From: Candidatus Methylospira mobilis
GTDB taxonomy: Bacteria; Pseudomonadota; Gammaproteobacteria; Methylococcales; Methylococcaceae
Direction: 5' to 3'
Length of the DNA stretch: 64,000 nucleotides
Assembly (NCBI RefSeq): GCF_009498235.1
Contig: NZ_CP044205.1
Coordinates: 2,357,389-2,421,388 of the forward strand
Positions 34,033-43,150 of this stretch are shown here, in pieces. Below the pieces are notes generated by a model, which was not told where the DNA came from, did no database searches, and was given only the letters and a program-made list of their open reading frames with translations. Each line of letters starts with the position of its first letter. The first letter of the stretch is position 1. The position numbers and the translations under genes are program-made.

Positions 34033-35739
34033 ATGACCACCATTGATGAATTGATAGCCCGCATAGACCGGGATCATAGTGATATCTACAGCCTCGTATC
34101 GGGACTCCCGCAATTCCTCGCCGGTGATCCCGGCGATATTCCGGTCACTCTGAACGGAGTTCAAGGCTCGATACCGAATCTAAAGAAGCTGACGGCTGCT
34201 ATCAATATGGCTATTGTGTCGTCGCAGCTGGCTGCTCTTAACGATCAGATGAACAAGCAGTCCGTCACATTAAAGGGGGTAATTTCAGACGTATCCAAAT
34301 TGACAGGACACGGCTCTCCATTCTGGAACGCCTATAATCTCAACGACCCGTCTATCGGCGATACAAGCGACCCGACATTCCGGGCAAATATTGAAAACGG
34401 GCTTCGATTCCCGTTCGATGGGTATGTGGTTAACAATCTAGACCGAAAAGACCCCTCGGTATTTACCAAGATCGGCAATCAAATGTTGCCGAACTATACG
34501 GAAAAGCTGATTCCTGGCTACCCGCTGACGTCGGGCGCCGACACCCCTAGCGCGATCGCAACGGGTTATCTCAACATAGCGGCGTACCCGGCATTTTCGC
34601 AAACCACCTACTACAGCGAAAACTATTGGGGGTGGTACGGGTGGTACTATGGTTATTATTACTACTGGTGGAATTACTATTATAGCTACAGTCGCGTTTA
34701 TGCAGTTACCACCACGATCGCGATTAACGGTAGTGCAACGGCGCAGAGTTTCCAGGTTAGCTCGGATCAGATATTGACCGGCGTAAATTTCTGGGCCTAT
34801 GCCGCAAGCAGCAATCAAAGCTCGAACCCCTATGTGCTGTTGTGCGAATGCACACAGGGTATTCCTGACCCAAACAAAGTGATTGGCCGAGCCGACCCAG
34901 TAAAGGACGCGAACTATACCGGGGGCGCATTGACCACTGCGGCCGCGCTAACGCCGACAAACAACATCCGGTTCAATTTCGGTCAGGCTACTTATTTGCA
35001 CGCGGGTAAATCCTACGCATTCATCGTTGTATCGAACGGCACATATAACCTCTGGTACAACAGCAACTCGTACAACAAAGGTGGGGCATTCTACACACAG
35101 GACGGTGCTCAGTTCTCCGTTGACCTGCAAAAAGACCTCATGTTTGAGCTGGTGGTTGCACAGTTCAGCGCCGGACAGCAGATTGTCGAACTCGCGCCGG
35201 TATCGTTGTCGGGCGGCATCGCATCGATCAAAACCGAGTTGCAGGCCGTTATCCCTGCGGGTACTCAATTACAGCTACAGGTGTCCATCAATGGCAACTG
35301 GCAACCGCTGACCGTGCTGAACAACCTGGACTCCCTCCCGCCCTATACTCCGATTCGAGCCGTCTATACTTGCACCACGGATTTGGCGCCGATCGTGGAC
35401 GTAGTGAAGTCCAGCGTCACGGCGTTCCGCCCCGCTACGGCGCTGAACTTTTTTGTTAAGCCGATACCGATCAAAAGCGGCTCAACATCGCTGAACCTCA
35501 CATTTAATATGGTGGGATTCGATAAAACCATGCACACGCTTGATATCAAGATCAAGTTGGATAACGGGACTATTCTCTCGCCCGATGTGGTGCGCCAGTA
35601 CACGGACAGCGTGGCTCAAGGCATGTTCGACACATTTTTCACTATCCCAGCCGGCGCCATCAGCTATCAATTGATAGCGAAAGCGACAACGCAGGTAGCA
35701 ACACGGGTGTTCGACGTTACATCGATAGTCGAGTCGTAA
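34033..35739 (+). CDS. large tail fibre or receptor-binding protein with Tyr/Trp-rich tract
   Basis: The 568-residue protein has a helical N-terminus (IDELIARIDRDHSDIYSL). Near residues 193-228 lies an extraordinary aromatic tract with motifs such as YWGWYGWYYGYYYYWW followed by NYYYSYSRVY. After it comes a jelly-roll-like domain (AQSFQVSSDQILTGVNFWAY, YLHAGKSYAFIVVSNGTYNL), as in carbohydrate-binding proteins. It is probably the receptor-binding protein. The tract may pack against glycans or a polysaccharide sheath. Confidence 0.6.
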   Translation: MTTIDELIARIDRDHSDIYSLVSGLPQFLAGDPGDIPVTLNGVQGSIPNLKKLTAAINMAIVSSQLAALNDQMNKQSVTLKGVISDVSKLTGHGSPFWNAYNLNDPSIGDTSDPTFRANIENGLRFPFDGYVVNNLDRKDPSVFTKIGNQMLPNYTEKLIPGYPLTSGADTPSAIATGYLNIAAYPAFSQTTYYSENYWGWYGWYYGYYYYWWNYYYSYSRVYAVTTTIAINGSATAQSFQVSSDQILTGVNFWAYAASSNQSSNPYVLLCECTQGIPDPNKVIGRADPVKDANYTGGALTTAAALTPTNNIRFNFGQATYLHAGKSYAFIVVSNGTYNLWYNSNSYNKGGAFYTQDGAQFSVDLQKDLMFELVVAQFSAGQQIVELAPVSLSGGIASIKTELQAVIPAGTQLQLQVSINGNWQPLTVLNNLDSLPPYTPIRAVYTCTTDLAPIVDVVKSSVTAFRPATALNFFVKPIPIKSGSTSLNLTFNMVGFDKTMHTLDIKIKLDNGTILSPDVVRQYTDSVAQGMFDTFFTIPAGAISYQLIAKATTQVATRVFDVTSIVES

Positions 35740-35779
35740 TTCAGCCTCGTAATCAAATCAGAAACAGCAGGTAAACGAA

Positions 35780-36196
35780 ATGGCAGAATCAACAGAACAG
35801 GTATTGGCGCAGGACATCATGCTAGGCGGCCGCATCATCCTCGCCGGCGAAACCGTGCAGATCGATCAGGCAACGCTTGATGCAGGCATTGCGGCGCTGG
35901 CGAAGTATAAAAAGCGTGGCGTCATACAGCGCGGTGCCGGGGACATTGAGTCGCAACACGGCAGCACGAACGATGCCGCGCTGATGGCGCTGACGCTGGT
36001 GAGCCGGTTGATTGTCGGGTTGCAGGGGGCTCAGTCGCTCGCGGACGTACGGGCCGCGACTGACGCGATAGCGGCGGATGCGACGGCGATATCCGACGTC
36101 CTCGTTAATGTTAAGCAGCCGTGGCAGGCAAAGGGCGCAGCAGAGGCATCGAAGAAGATTGCGAACAGGGCGGCAGCGGTATCGGCGCAGCTATAG
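35780..36196 (+). CDS. hypothetical protein at the end of the tail operon
   Basis: The 138-residue protein starts with a short beta hairpin region (MLGGRIILAGETVQIDQATL). A helical Ala-rich C-terminus follows (AQSLADVRAATDAIAADA). It is the last gene before the strong terminator at 36304 and the attachment site. The function is unknown, and a fibre chaperone is one possibility. Confidence 0.55.
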   Translation: MAESTEQVLAQDIMLGGRIILAGETVQIDQATLDAGIAALAKYKKRGVIQRGAGDIESQHGSTNDAALMALTLVSRLIVGLQGAQSLADVRAATDAIAADATAISDVLVNVKQPWQAKGAAEASKKIANRAAAVSAQL

Positions 36197-36303
36197 CTGC
36201 GGCGTCTAACGCTGTGTCGTCTTTCGGGGGTTGGAAATAGGTTGTTGGTGGCCGGACATTACCCGGCTACGTCCGGCAATCTACGATTTTATGGATTTAT
36301 CAC

Positions 36304-36351
36304 CAACAAGAAAGAGCGAACCACGTTGCACGCCCGCGCTCTTTCTTGTTG
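36304..36351 (+). terminator. strong hairpin ending the tail operon
   Basis: CAACAAGAAAGAGCG (36304-36318) and CGCTCTTTCTTGTTG (36337-36351) form a perfect 15-bp stem with an 18-base loop. The hairpin has T-rich sequence in its right arm. It lies about 110 bases after the last tail gene. Confidence 0.75.
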
Positions 36352-36502
36352 ATGCTCCCGTGCTATATTTTAGCAAGTAACACGAAAATCATCTGCCGGA
36401 GATTTGCCGGTTTTAACTATGGCGTAGTTTGGCTTTATTTGGTTTGAGAACGAAAAGCCGATCTTTATGTTATTGATTAATATACGTCATTATAGAAAAT
36501 AC

Positions 36503-36551
36503 CGCCTTCGGGAGGCAGGGGCCGGAGGTTCGAATCCTCTCACCCCGACCA
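36503..36551 (+). other. attachment-site remnant: 3' part of tRNA-Pro(CGG)
   Basis: The sequence CCTTCGGGAGG then CCGGAGGTTCGAATCCTCT and CACCCCGACCA gives anticodon loop (CGG), T arm and the 3' acceptor strand with CCA. The 5' half (acceptor strand and D arm) is missing. A phage that recombines in a tRNA gene leaves the displaced 3' end at its distal border. This therefore fits the right border of the prophage that fills the left of the window. Confidence 0.7.
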
Positions 36552-36612
36552 ATAATACAACAAGTTACATTTTGATCAAATTACCTTGCGTTTTTTTGCG
36601 TGTTTCACTAAA

Positions 36613-37017
36613 TTATCCCGCCTTTCTCAGTAGCACCATTTCTGCGGAGTTTCCATCATCATCCGCCAATTTATCGAGGCAGGAAAACAGCCTTTCAATC
36701 GCCGCCTTACTATAATGCTGCGTCACTGTCCCATATCGATGACCCAGCAGCTCAGCAATATCCTCTTGCGATACATCAACGCTCCGTAACCGCCGGGCAA
36801 ATGTGTGTCTCAGGTCATGGATTCTAACATCCGGCAAGCCAGCGCGCTTTCTCCCGCTCTTCCATGCCGTATTCGTCAGCCTGGTTATGCGATTTCCATC
36901 GCAAGTAAACACCCATTCTGCTGATCTCCCCCTCTGCGAGTTTACCGCAGATGCCGCAACGGAGCTCAGTGGCACAAGTTTATCGTGACCGTTTTTCGTA
37001 ACCGATCCAGGTTGTAA
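36613..37017 (-). pseudogene. C-terminal fragment of a tyrosine-type integrase
   Basis: The frame contains the catalytic block VRIHDLRHTFARRL (H-x-x-R), ELLGHRYGTVTQHYSK (His and the nucleophilic Tyr) and a charged C-terminus. The N-terminal half is lost at 37018, where IS3-family sequence begins. The stop lies about 60 bases from the tRNA fragment, the usual distance for an element that starts at this site. It therefore probably belongs to a second element to the right, not to the prophage. Confidence 0.85.
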
Positions 37018-37029
37018 TGTTCAACAAAA

Positions 37030-37145
37030 ACCGGACACCTGTTCAGGCAGCGTTTCTATAAAACTCCCGCTCGAATTCGAGCGGGGACCGATAGCCCAAT
37101 GTTGAGTGTGCCGGCGGCCATTATAAAAAGCCAAATAATCGATCA
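37030..37145 (-). pseudogene. IS3-family transposase C-terminal fragment, frameshifted
   Basis: On the minus strand the bases encode SVIDYLAFYNGRR in one frame and HSTLGYRSPLEFEREFY in the next. Together these are the usual end of an IS3-family OrfB (Y-N-x-x-R-x-H-S-T-L-G-Y-x-S-P). A one-base shift separates the parts. It is in the opposite direction to the OrfB that follows. Confidence 0.7.
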
Positions 37146-37154
37146 CACTCAGTT

Positions 37155-37787
37155 TTGCCGCTGCTTGGGTCTTGGCGCCTGATGCGACAAGCCGATTTAC
37201 GCTGTAAAACCCGGCGCCGCTTCAAGGCGACCACGAATTCGCGGCATAACCTGCCGGTTGCAGCCAACCTTCTGGATCGCCAGTTTAGCGTCCAGCGGCC
37301 CAACCAAGCTTACGTGGGTGATATTACCTATATTTCGACGCAAAAAGGCTGGTTGTACTTAGCGGTGGTAATCGACTTATACTCTCGCCAAGTCGTAGGC
37401 TGGTCTATGGCTGAACATATGCGCACTGCGTTGGTCAACGATGCCTTTTTGATGGCGGCTTGGAAGCGTAAGCCGGAAAAAGGCCTGATCTGGCATACCG
37501 ACCGCGGCAGTCAATACGCATCGGAAAGTCATCGGATGTTATTGAAGCAATACGGTGTTCGGCAAAGTATGAGCCGTAAGGGGAATTGCAGGGACAATGC
37601 TGTTGCGGAAAGTTTTTTTCATACACTCAAAACAGAGCTGATTTATCAGGAAAACTACAAAACTCGGGAGCAAGCCAAGCAAAGCATATTTGAATATATT
37701 GAAGTCTTTTATAACCGGGAGCGGCTTCATTCGGCCAACGAGTATATGTCGCCAGTGGACTACGAATTGCAGTTTAAAACTGCTTAA
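37155..37787 (+). pseudogene. IS3-family OrfB transposase lacking its N-terminus
   Basis: The 210-residue frame has the complete catalytic core: YVGDITYIST (first Asp), IWHTDRGSQYAS (second Asp) and GNCRDNAVAESFFHTLK (Glu), then the end FYNRERLHSANEYMSPVDYE. The N-terminal region and the OrfA frame are absent, so it is not expected to transpose on its own. Confidence 0.85.
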
Positions 37788-37852
37788 CTTTGTGTCCGGA
37801 AAAGTGTTGACACATCAATTTCAGGTTTTGCAAAAAATGGCGACACAATCGA

Positions 37853-37892
37853 TAAAAAATACTGCGGTTTGAGTTTTGATTTCACGCCGCAG
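37853..37892 (-). terminator. terminator of the deaminase gene
   Basis: CTGCGG (37862-37867) pairs with CCGCAG (37887-37892). On the minus strand the hairpin is followed by TATTTTTT. It lies just after the stop of the gene starting at 38585. Confidence 0.55.
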
Positions 37893-37907
37893 CTTTTGTC
37901 TACAGAG

Positions 37908-38585
37908 TCAATAGCGCGCGCCGTCAGGTAGTTTCCGGAATTCATCCCAGACTTTTTGTCCCTCAGCTTGAAGAATTTGTTGCGGCTTCAGCTTGCGTTT
38001 GGAGTAAAGTTTAGCCATGTCCTGACTTTCAGCCAGATCGTCGAACAGGTCGTCGTAGTCGGTCCACGCGGCTGCAAAAAAAACTTTACTGATACGCGCC
38101 CAATACGCCGTAGCATAACACATCGGACACAATTCGCAGCTGGAGTACAGCACCGCGCCTGAAAGATCGTGAGAGTCAATTTTACGGCAAGCCTGTCTTA
38201 TGGCATTGACTTCGGCATGCGCGGAAGGGTCCTTATCCTTAAGGACACTATTGCCCGTGGCGGCGAGAATCTGGCCGTCCTTAACGATAACCGCGCCGAA
38301 CGGACCCCCTGTTTTGTCGGTTACGCCGGCTTGCCGCATCAAACGGATCGCTTGGCGCATATATTCGCGGTCTTGATCTGTAACGTTATCAGTAACCTTA
38401 TCCAGAAATTTGCCGGCGTGATCCGGCGTTTTGGCGATCACCTCGTTTCCTGCCAGGTAAATACCTGCAGTTGCCGCTGTTCCCATTGCAAGAAAATTAC
38501 GGCGCGTTACCACGCGAATATTATCAACATTCATACCTGCCAATGAATCCGTCCGTTCTGATGTGCCGCTGTCTTCCGACTTCAT
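37908..38585 (-). CDS. Tat-exported nucleoside/cytidine deaminase-like protein
   Basis: The start is the ATG at 38585, with GGGAG eight bases upstream; a longer frame to 38702 is not supported. The 225-residue protein has a twin-arginine signal (VTRRNFLAMGTAATAGIYLA). It has a guanine/cytosine-deaminase-type domain with zinc ligands in SAHAEVNAIRQA (catalytic Glu) and SSCELCPMC. The usual PCEPC is CELCPMC here, so both Cys are kept. Such enzymes are normally cytoplasmic, so a Tat export signal is unusual. The substrate is unknown. Confidence 0.8.
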   Translation of the reverse strand: MKSEDSGTSERTDSLAGMNVDNIRVVTRRNFLAMGTAATAGIYLAGNEVIAKTPDHAGKFLDKVTDNVTDQDREYMRQAIRLMRQAGVTDKTGGPFGAVIVKDGQILAATGNSVLKDKDPSAHAEVNAIRQACRKIDSHDLSGAVLYSSCELCPMCYATAYWARISKVFFAAAWTDYDDLFDDLAESQDMAKLYSKRKLKPQQILQAEGQKVWDEFRKLPDGARY

Positions 38586-38760
38586 ATCGTTATACTCCCA
38601 AGTGAATAGTGAGCGCCGTTTCATGGCGTTTTTTTGCGATTCCAAAGCAACGCAAAATAGTAGTTGACCTGACTTCCCGTTTGGATTCTCCCTTAAATAC
38701 ATTCATATGGTCAAGCTAATGCGTTCTGATTTGTAACTTGCCAACGGGTTTTACACTCGA

Positions 38761-40269
38761 TCAGAACAGCGCCGTCAGTTGAAAAATCATCGATGTGGCT
38801 GACGGGTAAGCACCGTTTGCCGGTGTTTTAACGCCCGGATTGGGTACATAGGAAAAAGTAGGCTGAAAGAAAATATCGCCGATCAGATGAGCCTGATAGT
38901 ATACCTGTGTAATAATTTCGTTGCTCTGCGATTCCGGGGGATTATTAAGCCAGGAAACCGCAATGCCAACGCCTATCGAATCTTTCGGACGATTTTCAAT
39001 CAAATTGAACCCGGTCAAACCTGCTCCAACGAATTGATTGGCCATCATCGTCTTCGAGTTGTTAAAGCCATATTGCAGGTACCCGATGACAGCTCCGCTG
39101 CGATTCCCCAGGTTTAGCGTTCGGAGTCTGTGGTTAGCAAACGCATAAAATCCTTGCGCTCCGCTTTCCTGTATATTTCCGTGAACCAGGGTACCGCTCT
39201 GCCCCCAACCGCCAACCGCGATTTTCCCCGGAGACTCCCCCGCCCAAGAATATCCGGCTTCGCCGATGGTAAAGTAATAGCTGTTGAATGAAGGAAAGGC
39301 ATACGTACCTGTTTGCCGTCCGTTAGCCAGACTACCGTCGTAAATGCCATACGAAATATAGTATGAAGGGTCGGGTATGGCGGTCACTGTGAGCCCCCAA
39401 GCCGAGTTGTAGTACCCAGGAATTACGCCAAGGATGGATGCGTTTGCAAAGATCGGGCTGAACAGAAGACCGGTAATCTGAGGAATATAGGGGGTTTCAT
39501 TTTCGACCTGCAAGGCCTGAATCACATTATTGAAATCGACGGTTGGAAGACTTTTCCCTACACGGAGGATGAGATGCTTATCCATCAGGGTTTGACGCCA
39601 CCATAATTCGTAAAGTTCGCTCCGGTTCAGAGGCGGTGCCTGAGTCAGAGCGTTGTAGCCGGTTAGAACGCCTGCCGCGCCATTACTGTTTTGGCCGTCA
39701 AACTGCAGAAATGATGCGCCCATGGCCGCTCCCGGGACGCCCTGCAAAATATCAAGGTCCAGTTGCAAATCGGCGATAAACAAGCTGTTGAAGGTAACGC
39801 CTCCTGGCTTTGTGCCACCCGACATCAAAATATCCGCATTGCCTATCCACACCCCTCCCAAACGTACGCCCGAATCCTTTCCAAAACCCAGCATCCGCCC
39901 CAGTTTTCCCGTACCGGAAAATACATTGACAGCTCCCGGGTTGGATGAAATTCCGGCCTGTTCCTGATGATAAGCAAATTCGAAACCCTTGTTAAGCACA
40001 CGGGGTTTAGCTGGTCCGCTTTTGGACTTTTCGCCGGCCTTCGCTACGGGCTCGCCTTGCTGGAGAGGTTGTTTTGTTTCAGCCGTTGCATCAGAAAGGC
40101 CGGACAAAACTGGCGTGGCTGTAATTAATATTACCACCAAAATTCTTGCCGGCAAGGTTGATAGCTCTAATTCACACAGCAATGCAAAAAAGCTTGAATT
40201 CTTAAGCTCCCGTGGCACCGCATTACGCAGCGCTACGCTTAATAGCCCATTATGCGAGTTATCGCCCAC
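38761..40269 (-). CDS. OprB-family outer-membrane porin
   Basis: The protein is 502 residues. A signal peptide lies at residues 40-65 (ARILVVILITATPVLSGLSD). The mature part has OprB-type features: FEFAYHQEQAGISSNPGAV, NRSELYELWWRQTL, DKHLILRVGKSLPTVDFNN and beta strands ending in Phe (IFQLTALF). OprB porins are outer-membrane channels, often for carbohydrates, and in methanotrophs may serve other small solutes. The gene is on the same strand as the Tat deaminase. Confidence 0.8.
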   Translation of the reverse strand: MGDNSHNGLLSVALRNAVPRELKNSSFFALLCELELSTLPARILVVILITATPVLSGLSDATAETKQPLQQGEPVAKAGEKSKSGPAKPRVLNKGFEFAYHQEQAGISSNPGAVNVFSGTGKLGRMLGFGKDSGVRLGGVWIGNADILMSGGTKPGGVTFNSLFIADLQLDLDILQGVPGAAMGASFLQFDGQNSNGAAGVLTGYNALTQAPPLNRSELYELWWRQTLMDKHLILRVGKSLPTVDFNNVIQALQVENETPYIPQITGLLFSPIFANASILGVIPGYYNSAWGLTVTAIPDPSYYISYGIYDGSLANGRQTGTYAFPSFNSYYFTIGEAGYSWAGESPGKIAVGGWGQSGTLVHGNIQESGAQGFYAFANHRLRTLNLGNRSGAVIGYLQYGFNNSKTMMANQFVGAGLTGFNLIENRPKDSIGVGIAVSWLNNPPESQSNEIITQVYYQAHLIGDIFFQPTFSYVPNPGVKTPANGAYPSATSMIFQLTALF

Positions 40270-40582
40270 AATCTTAAAAGTGCTTCTGAAAGGACGGCTT
40301 TTTCACTCTTCCCCCTCGGGGCTCTGAACTTTACCCACGGATTTGGCGGTCACGGCGTTGTTGATGAGAATATGCCATCACCATACCACTTTCCTGAATT
40401 CGAGGTCTATTTTCGGAATAGCCTTATAATTCATATGGATGCGGCGCTTTTTGCTTCACCCAAAATAAAGGTGAATTTCTTATAAAATCATACTGTTGAC
40501 TCTAACCACCACGGATTCAGGACTTTGTAAACCAAATTATTAGAAGTACAGCATTTTTTTGGCATCCACGCCTAACGAGTAA
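40270..40582. other. upstream region of the porin gene
   Basis: The part near 40380-40500 is AT-rich and may hold the porin promoter on the minus strand. I see no gene here. Confidence 0.4.
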
Positions 40583-40620
40583 GGTTAGATTGTGATCGCG
40601 AAGCGAGCCACAATCTGAAC
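40583..40620. repeat. hairpin near the 3' end of the IS91-like element
   Basis: GGTT-AGATTGTG (40583-40594) pairs with CACAATCT-G-AACC (40609-40620), with one bulged base and a loop containing CGAAGCGAG. Rolling-circle IS91-family elements carry sub-terminal hairpins at the replication origin, downstream of the transposase. This hairpin lies about 280 bases past the transposase stop. The role is inferred. Confidence 0.45.
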
Positions 40621-40901
40621 CGTTTGTTGGACGAGCCCGGTTGATACGAGGTTCCTATGGAAATAGCTTTTGGGGCAGTTCGGTTTTCGAGGGCGCTCGG
40701 TCATCATTCGCGCCCTTTCTATCCTTTTCATCATTGCCGTTGCAGCAACGCTTTTATTGAACCGAGCTTTCCCTGTGGAATTCTCCCGGTTTAGACCATT
40801 TTCAGGCCAGCCGCGTCCTTCAGCGCCTGAAGTCAGAGCCGGTAACGGGACGCGCGGGTGGGTGGGTGCGATTACATGTTCATCTCCGCTGTTGCTGCCC
40901 G

Positions 40902-41984
40902 CTATCCTGCTCCCTCCGCCATTGTGAAGCGGTCGTATCCCGGTTTGATGCCGGTGCGCACGATCTTCATTTCCCCGCCACAACAAGGGCAGCATAGCGT
41001 CGGGCGTTTTTTCGGCTCCACCCATACCGGATCGGGTATCCGATTCAAGAGCAATTGCAGCAGTTTGATCTGCCGTTTGCTGTTGGGATGTAAAAAGCCG
41101 AAGTTGCGGGCGCGGCGGAAGCCTTTGGGTAGAACGTGTTGCAGTATCATGCGTAAGAACGCGACACCGCTGACCGTTCTGCGCTCTATCTTTTTGGTTT
41201 TGCTGTTTTGATAGCGGTACGTCACCTGGTCGTTTTCGCAGCGGAGGATGTTCTTTTCCGGTATCACGCCACGGTACAGATAACGCCCCAGATAAACCAA
41301 TGCCTTTTCGCCCGTGCCGACGTTTTTGCAATCAACCACCCATTTTTCCGGATAACGCCTGGGTAAGCCCAGCCCGGCTTGTCGGATGCCATCCAGCATT
41401 TTGGCGCGAAATACTTTGGCGAGGGCTTTGTGGTCGAACAGGTACTTCGCTTTTTTGGTGCGCCATAACCGCCGTTTGCTGTCAATCGCTGCGGCGGGTA
41501 CGACCAGATGCGTGTGCGGGTGGTAATCCAGTGCGCGTGAGTGGGTATGCAATACGGCGACAGCCCCGGGGGTGCCTTGCAGCGCTTTGTCGTTTTGGCT
41601 GAAGCTATGTATCGTGTCCCAGGCACATTGCAGGATCAGTGGGTATATGGCCTGCTGGTTGTTCAAGGCAAGCGGGCGCAGTTCTGCCGGCAGGGTGAAT
41701 GTGATCAGAAAATAGTCGCCCGGCACTAATTTTTCGACCTGTCGTTCGATCCAGCGCTGCGATTCGTGCGCCTGACAATGCGGGCAACTGCGGTGTCCGC
41801 AGGAGTGCGGCACCCGGATTTGATGTGCGCAGTCGCTGCATTCAGCCTGCATTTTTGGGCTCATGGCGCTGCGGCAGCTCCTGATCGCGGAAAGTGCGTT
41901 GCGTTGGCCTGCCAGGAGTTGGCCGGTGTATTGTTGCAAAAACCCGGCTTCGAAAGTCTGAATGATGTCGGCCAGCCGGATCAT
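40902..41984 (-). CDS. IS91-family rolling-circle transposase
   Basis: The 360-residue protein starts at the ATG at 41984, which overlaps the recombinase stop by four bases. It has the N-terminal zinc-binding region ([23 protein letters not shown]), the HUH motif ([10 protein letters not shown]) and the two-tyrosine region ([11 protein letters not shown]). A second Cys pair (CCPCCGG) lies near the C-terminus. It should nick one strand at the element end and move it by rolling circle. Confidence 0.9.
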   Translation of the reverse strand: MIRLADIIQTFEAGFLQQYTGQLLAGQRNALSAIRSCRSAMSPKMQAECSDCAHQIRVPHSCGHRSCPHCQAHESQRWIERQVEKLVPGDYFLITFTLPAELRPLALNNQQAIYPLILQCAWDTIHSFSQNDKALQGTPGAVAVLHTHSRALDYHPHTHLVVPAAAIDSKRRLWRTKKAKYLFDHKALAKVFRAKMLDGIRQAGLGLPRRYPEKWVVDCKNVGTGEKALVYLGRYLYRGVIPEKNILRCENDQVTYRYQNSKTKKIERRTVSGVAFLRMILQHVLPKGFRRARNFGFLHPNSKRQIKLLQLLLNRIPDPVWVEPKKRPTLCCPCCGGEMKIVRTGIKPGYDRFTMAEGAG

Positions 41985-42888
41985 TTGACCTTCCCCCAGC
42001 CGATTGCGATCCGATCCATCAGCGCGTCGATGCGTGCTTTGGCATTGTTCTGGGTTTGGTGGGTGAGGCGGGTGTAGCGCGTGGTGGTGAGTATGGAGTG
42101 ATGGCCGAGAATCTGCTGCACTTCGAGCAGATCGACGCCCGCTTCGATCAGGTGGGTTGCGTAGCTGTGGCGCAGGCTGTGCGGCGTGAGTTTTTTTTAA
42201 TCCCGCAGGCCTGCGTTACGATACGCAAGGTGTTTTGCACGCCGCCACGGTCGAGCGGCGTGACGGCGCGATGGGCCTGCTTCAGACCGCCCAGCCGGTT
42301 GGGAAATAACAGTATCGGGTTGCGATGGACTTGCCAGAAGCGGCGCAGTACCCGCAGAGTGGCGGCGGGTAGCGGCACGAAACGATCCTTGTTGCCCTTG
42401 GCATCGCGGATATGCACACGCTGGCGCGTCGCGTCGATATCGCCGACTTGCAGCCGCAGTCCTTCGCCGAGCCGTAACCCCATGCTGTAAAGGGTATAAA
42501 AAAACACGCGGTAACTGAGTACGCGCGTGGCCGCGAAGATTTGTTGGGCTTGCTCGACCGTCACAATATCAGGCAACTGCTGCGATCTGGGCGGCTTGAT
42601 CAGATCGGGCGCAACCCAGGGTTGGTGCAGCACATGCTCATAGTAAAACCTGAGGCCATAAAGGTCGAGTTTGACGGTACTCCATGAGTGGGATGCCAGC
42701 AGTTCGGCGAAATAATCGGTTAACTGCTGTTCGGTCAATGCGTCAATTTGAAACGCGAAACGCTCACCCGCCCGACGCACGGCGCGAGAATAAGCTTCGA
42801 TCGTTTTGGGTTGCAAGCCATTGAGTTTAAGTCGCTTGAGAAGGGTTTGATAGTTTTGTTCGAAATCTCTGGGGAAATGTGGTTTCAT
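41981..42888 (-). CDS. tyrosine recombinase of the IS91-like element, needs -1 frameshift
   Basis: The zero frame from ATG 42888 runs 246 residues: SAM-like domain ([20 protein letters not shown]), catalytic Arg in [12 protein letters not shown], Lys in [14 protein letters not shown]. It then goes into meaningless sequence after GIKKN. The -1 frame at the same place continues [15 protein letters not shown] (H-x-x-R), QILGHHS and TRYTRL with the nucleophilic Tyr, ending with TGA at 41981-41983 overlapping the transposase ATG. The switch point is A_AAA_AAC, a classical slippery heptamer. Expected full length is about 300 residues. Confidence 0.75.
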
Positions 42889-43016
42889 TACGATACGTCC
42901 TCATGAGTAAAAAACCCCGAGCCGGGGATGAGGTTGCATTTTCATCTTTTTGAGCGTGCACTGGAATGCGAACTTGCTGGGGATGGGCTGTTTCTCCGCG
43001 TAGCGGCTTCGTCCAA

Positions 43017-43115
43017 CAGGGTGGTGAAAAACTCGATTGCCATACCGCCCGTTGTGTATTAACTGGATGGTGAGGCACAAGATCTAGTGGGTTTTTTGAG
43101 TTTTTCACTACCCTG
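43017..43115. repeat. inverted repeat upstream of the IS91-associated recombinase
   Basis: CAGGGTGGTGAAAAACTC (43017-43034) matches the reverse complement of 43098-43115 at all but one base. A second hairpin (CTGTCAAGGGC with GCCCTGACAG, 43114-43136) lies beside it. It could be the terminus of the IS91-like element or a recombination site for its recombinase. Confidence 0.5.
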
Positions 43116-43150
43116 TCAAGGGCATGCCCTGACAGCTTTATGAATCGTAA

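Larger units (their letters stand above)
37018..37812. mobile_element. rearranged IS3-family remnant with inverted ends
   Basis: The left end (TGTTCAACAAAAACCGGACA) and the right end, reverse-complemented (TGTCAACACTTTTCCGGACA), are related terminal repeats. Inside, 37030-37145 is the 3' end of an IS3-family transposase gene on the minus strand. The segment 37155-37787 is the 3' part of another on the plus strand. No OrfA is present. Two copies seem to have fused by deletion. Confidence 0.7.
40583..43136 (-). mobile_element. IS91-family element with tyrosine recombinase gene
   Basis: It holds an HUH/Y2 transposase and an overlapping tyrosine recombinase in one operon. The borders are not fixed. 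I take the hairpin at 40583 and the inverted structures up to 43136 as outer limits. IS91 elements make no target duplication, so the ends need comparison with other copies. Confidence 0.6.

Noticed and set aside
1..36196. Headless tail-like bacteriocin or secretion system instead of a phage
   Set aside because: A portal gene, antirepressor, endolysin and a tRNA attachment-site remnant favour a full phage.
40585..41331. Minus-strand frame overlapping the transposase end
   Set aside because: It is out of frame with the IS91 transposase, and Arg/Pro-rich without a domain.
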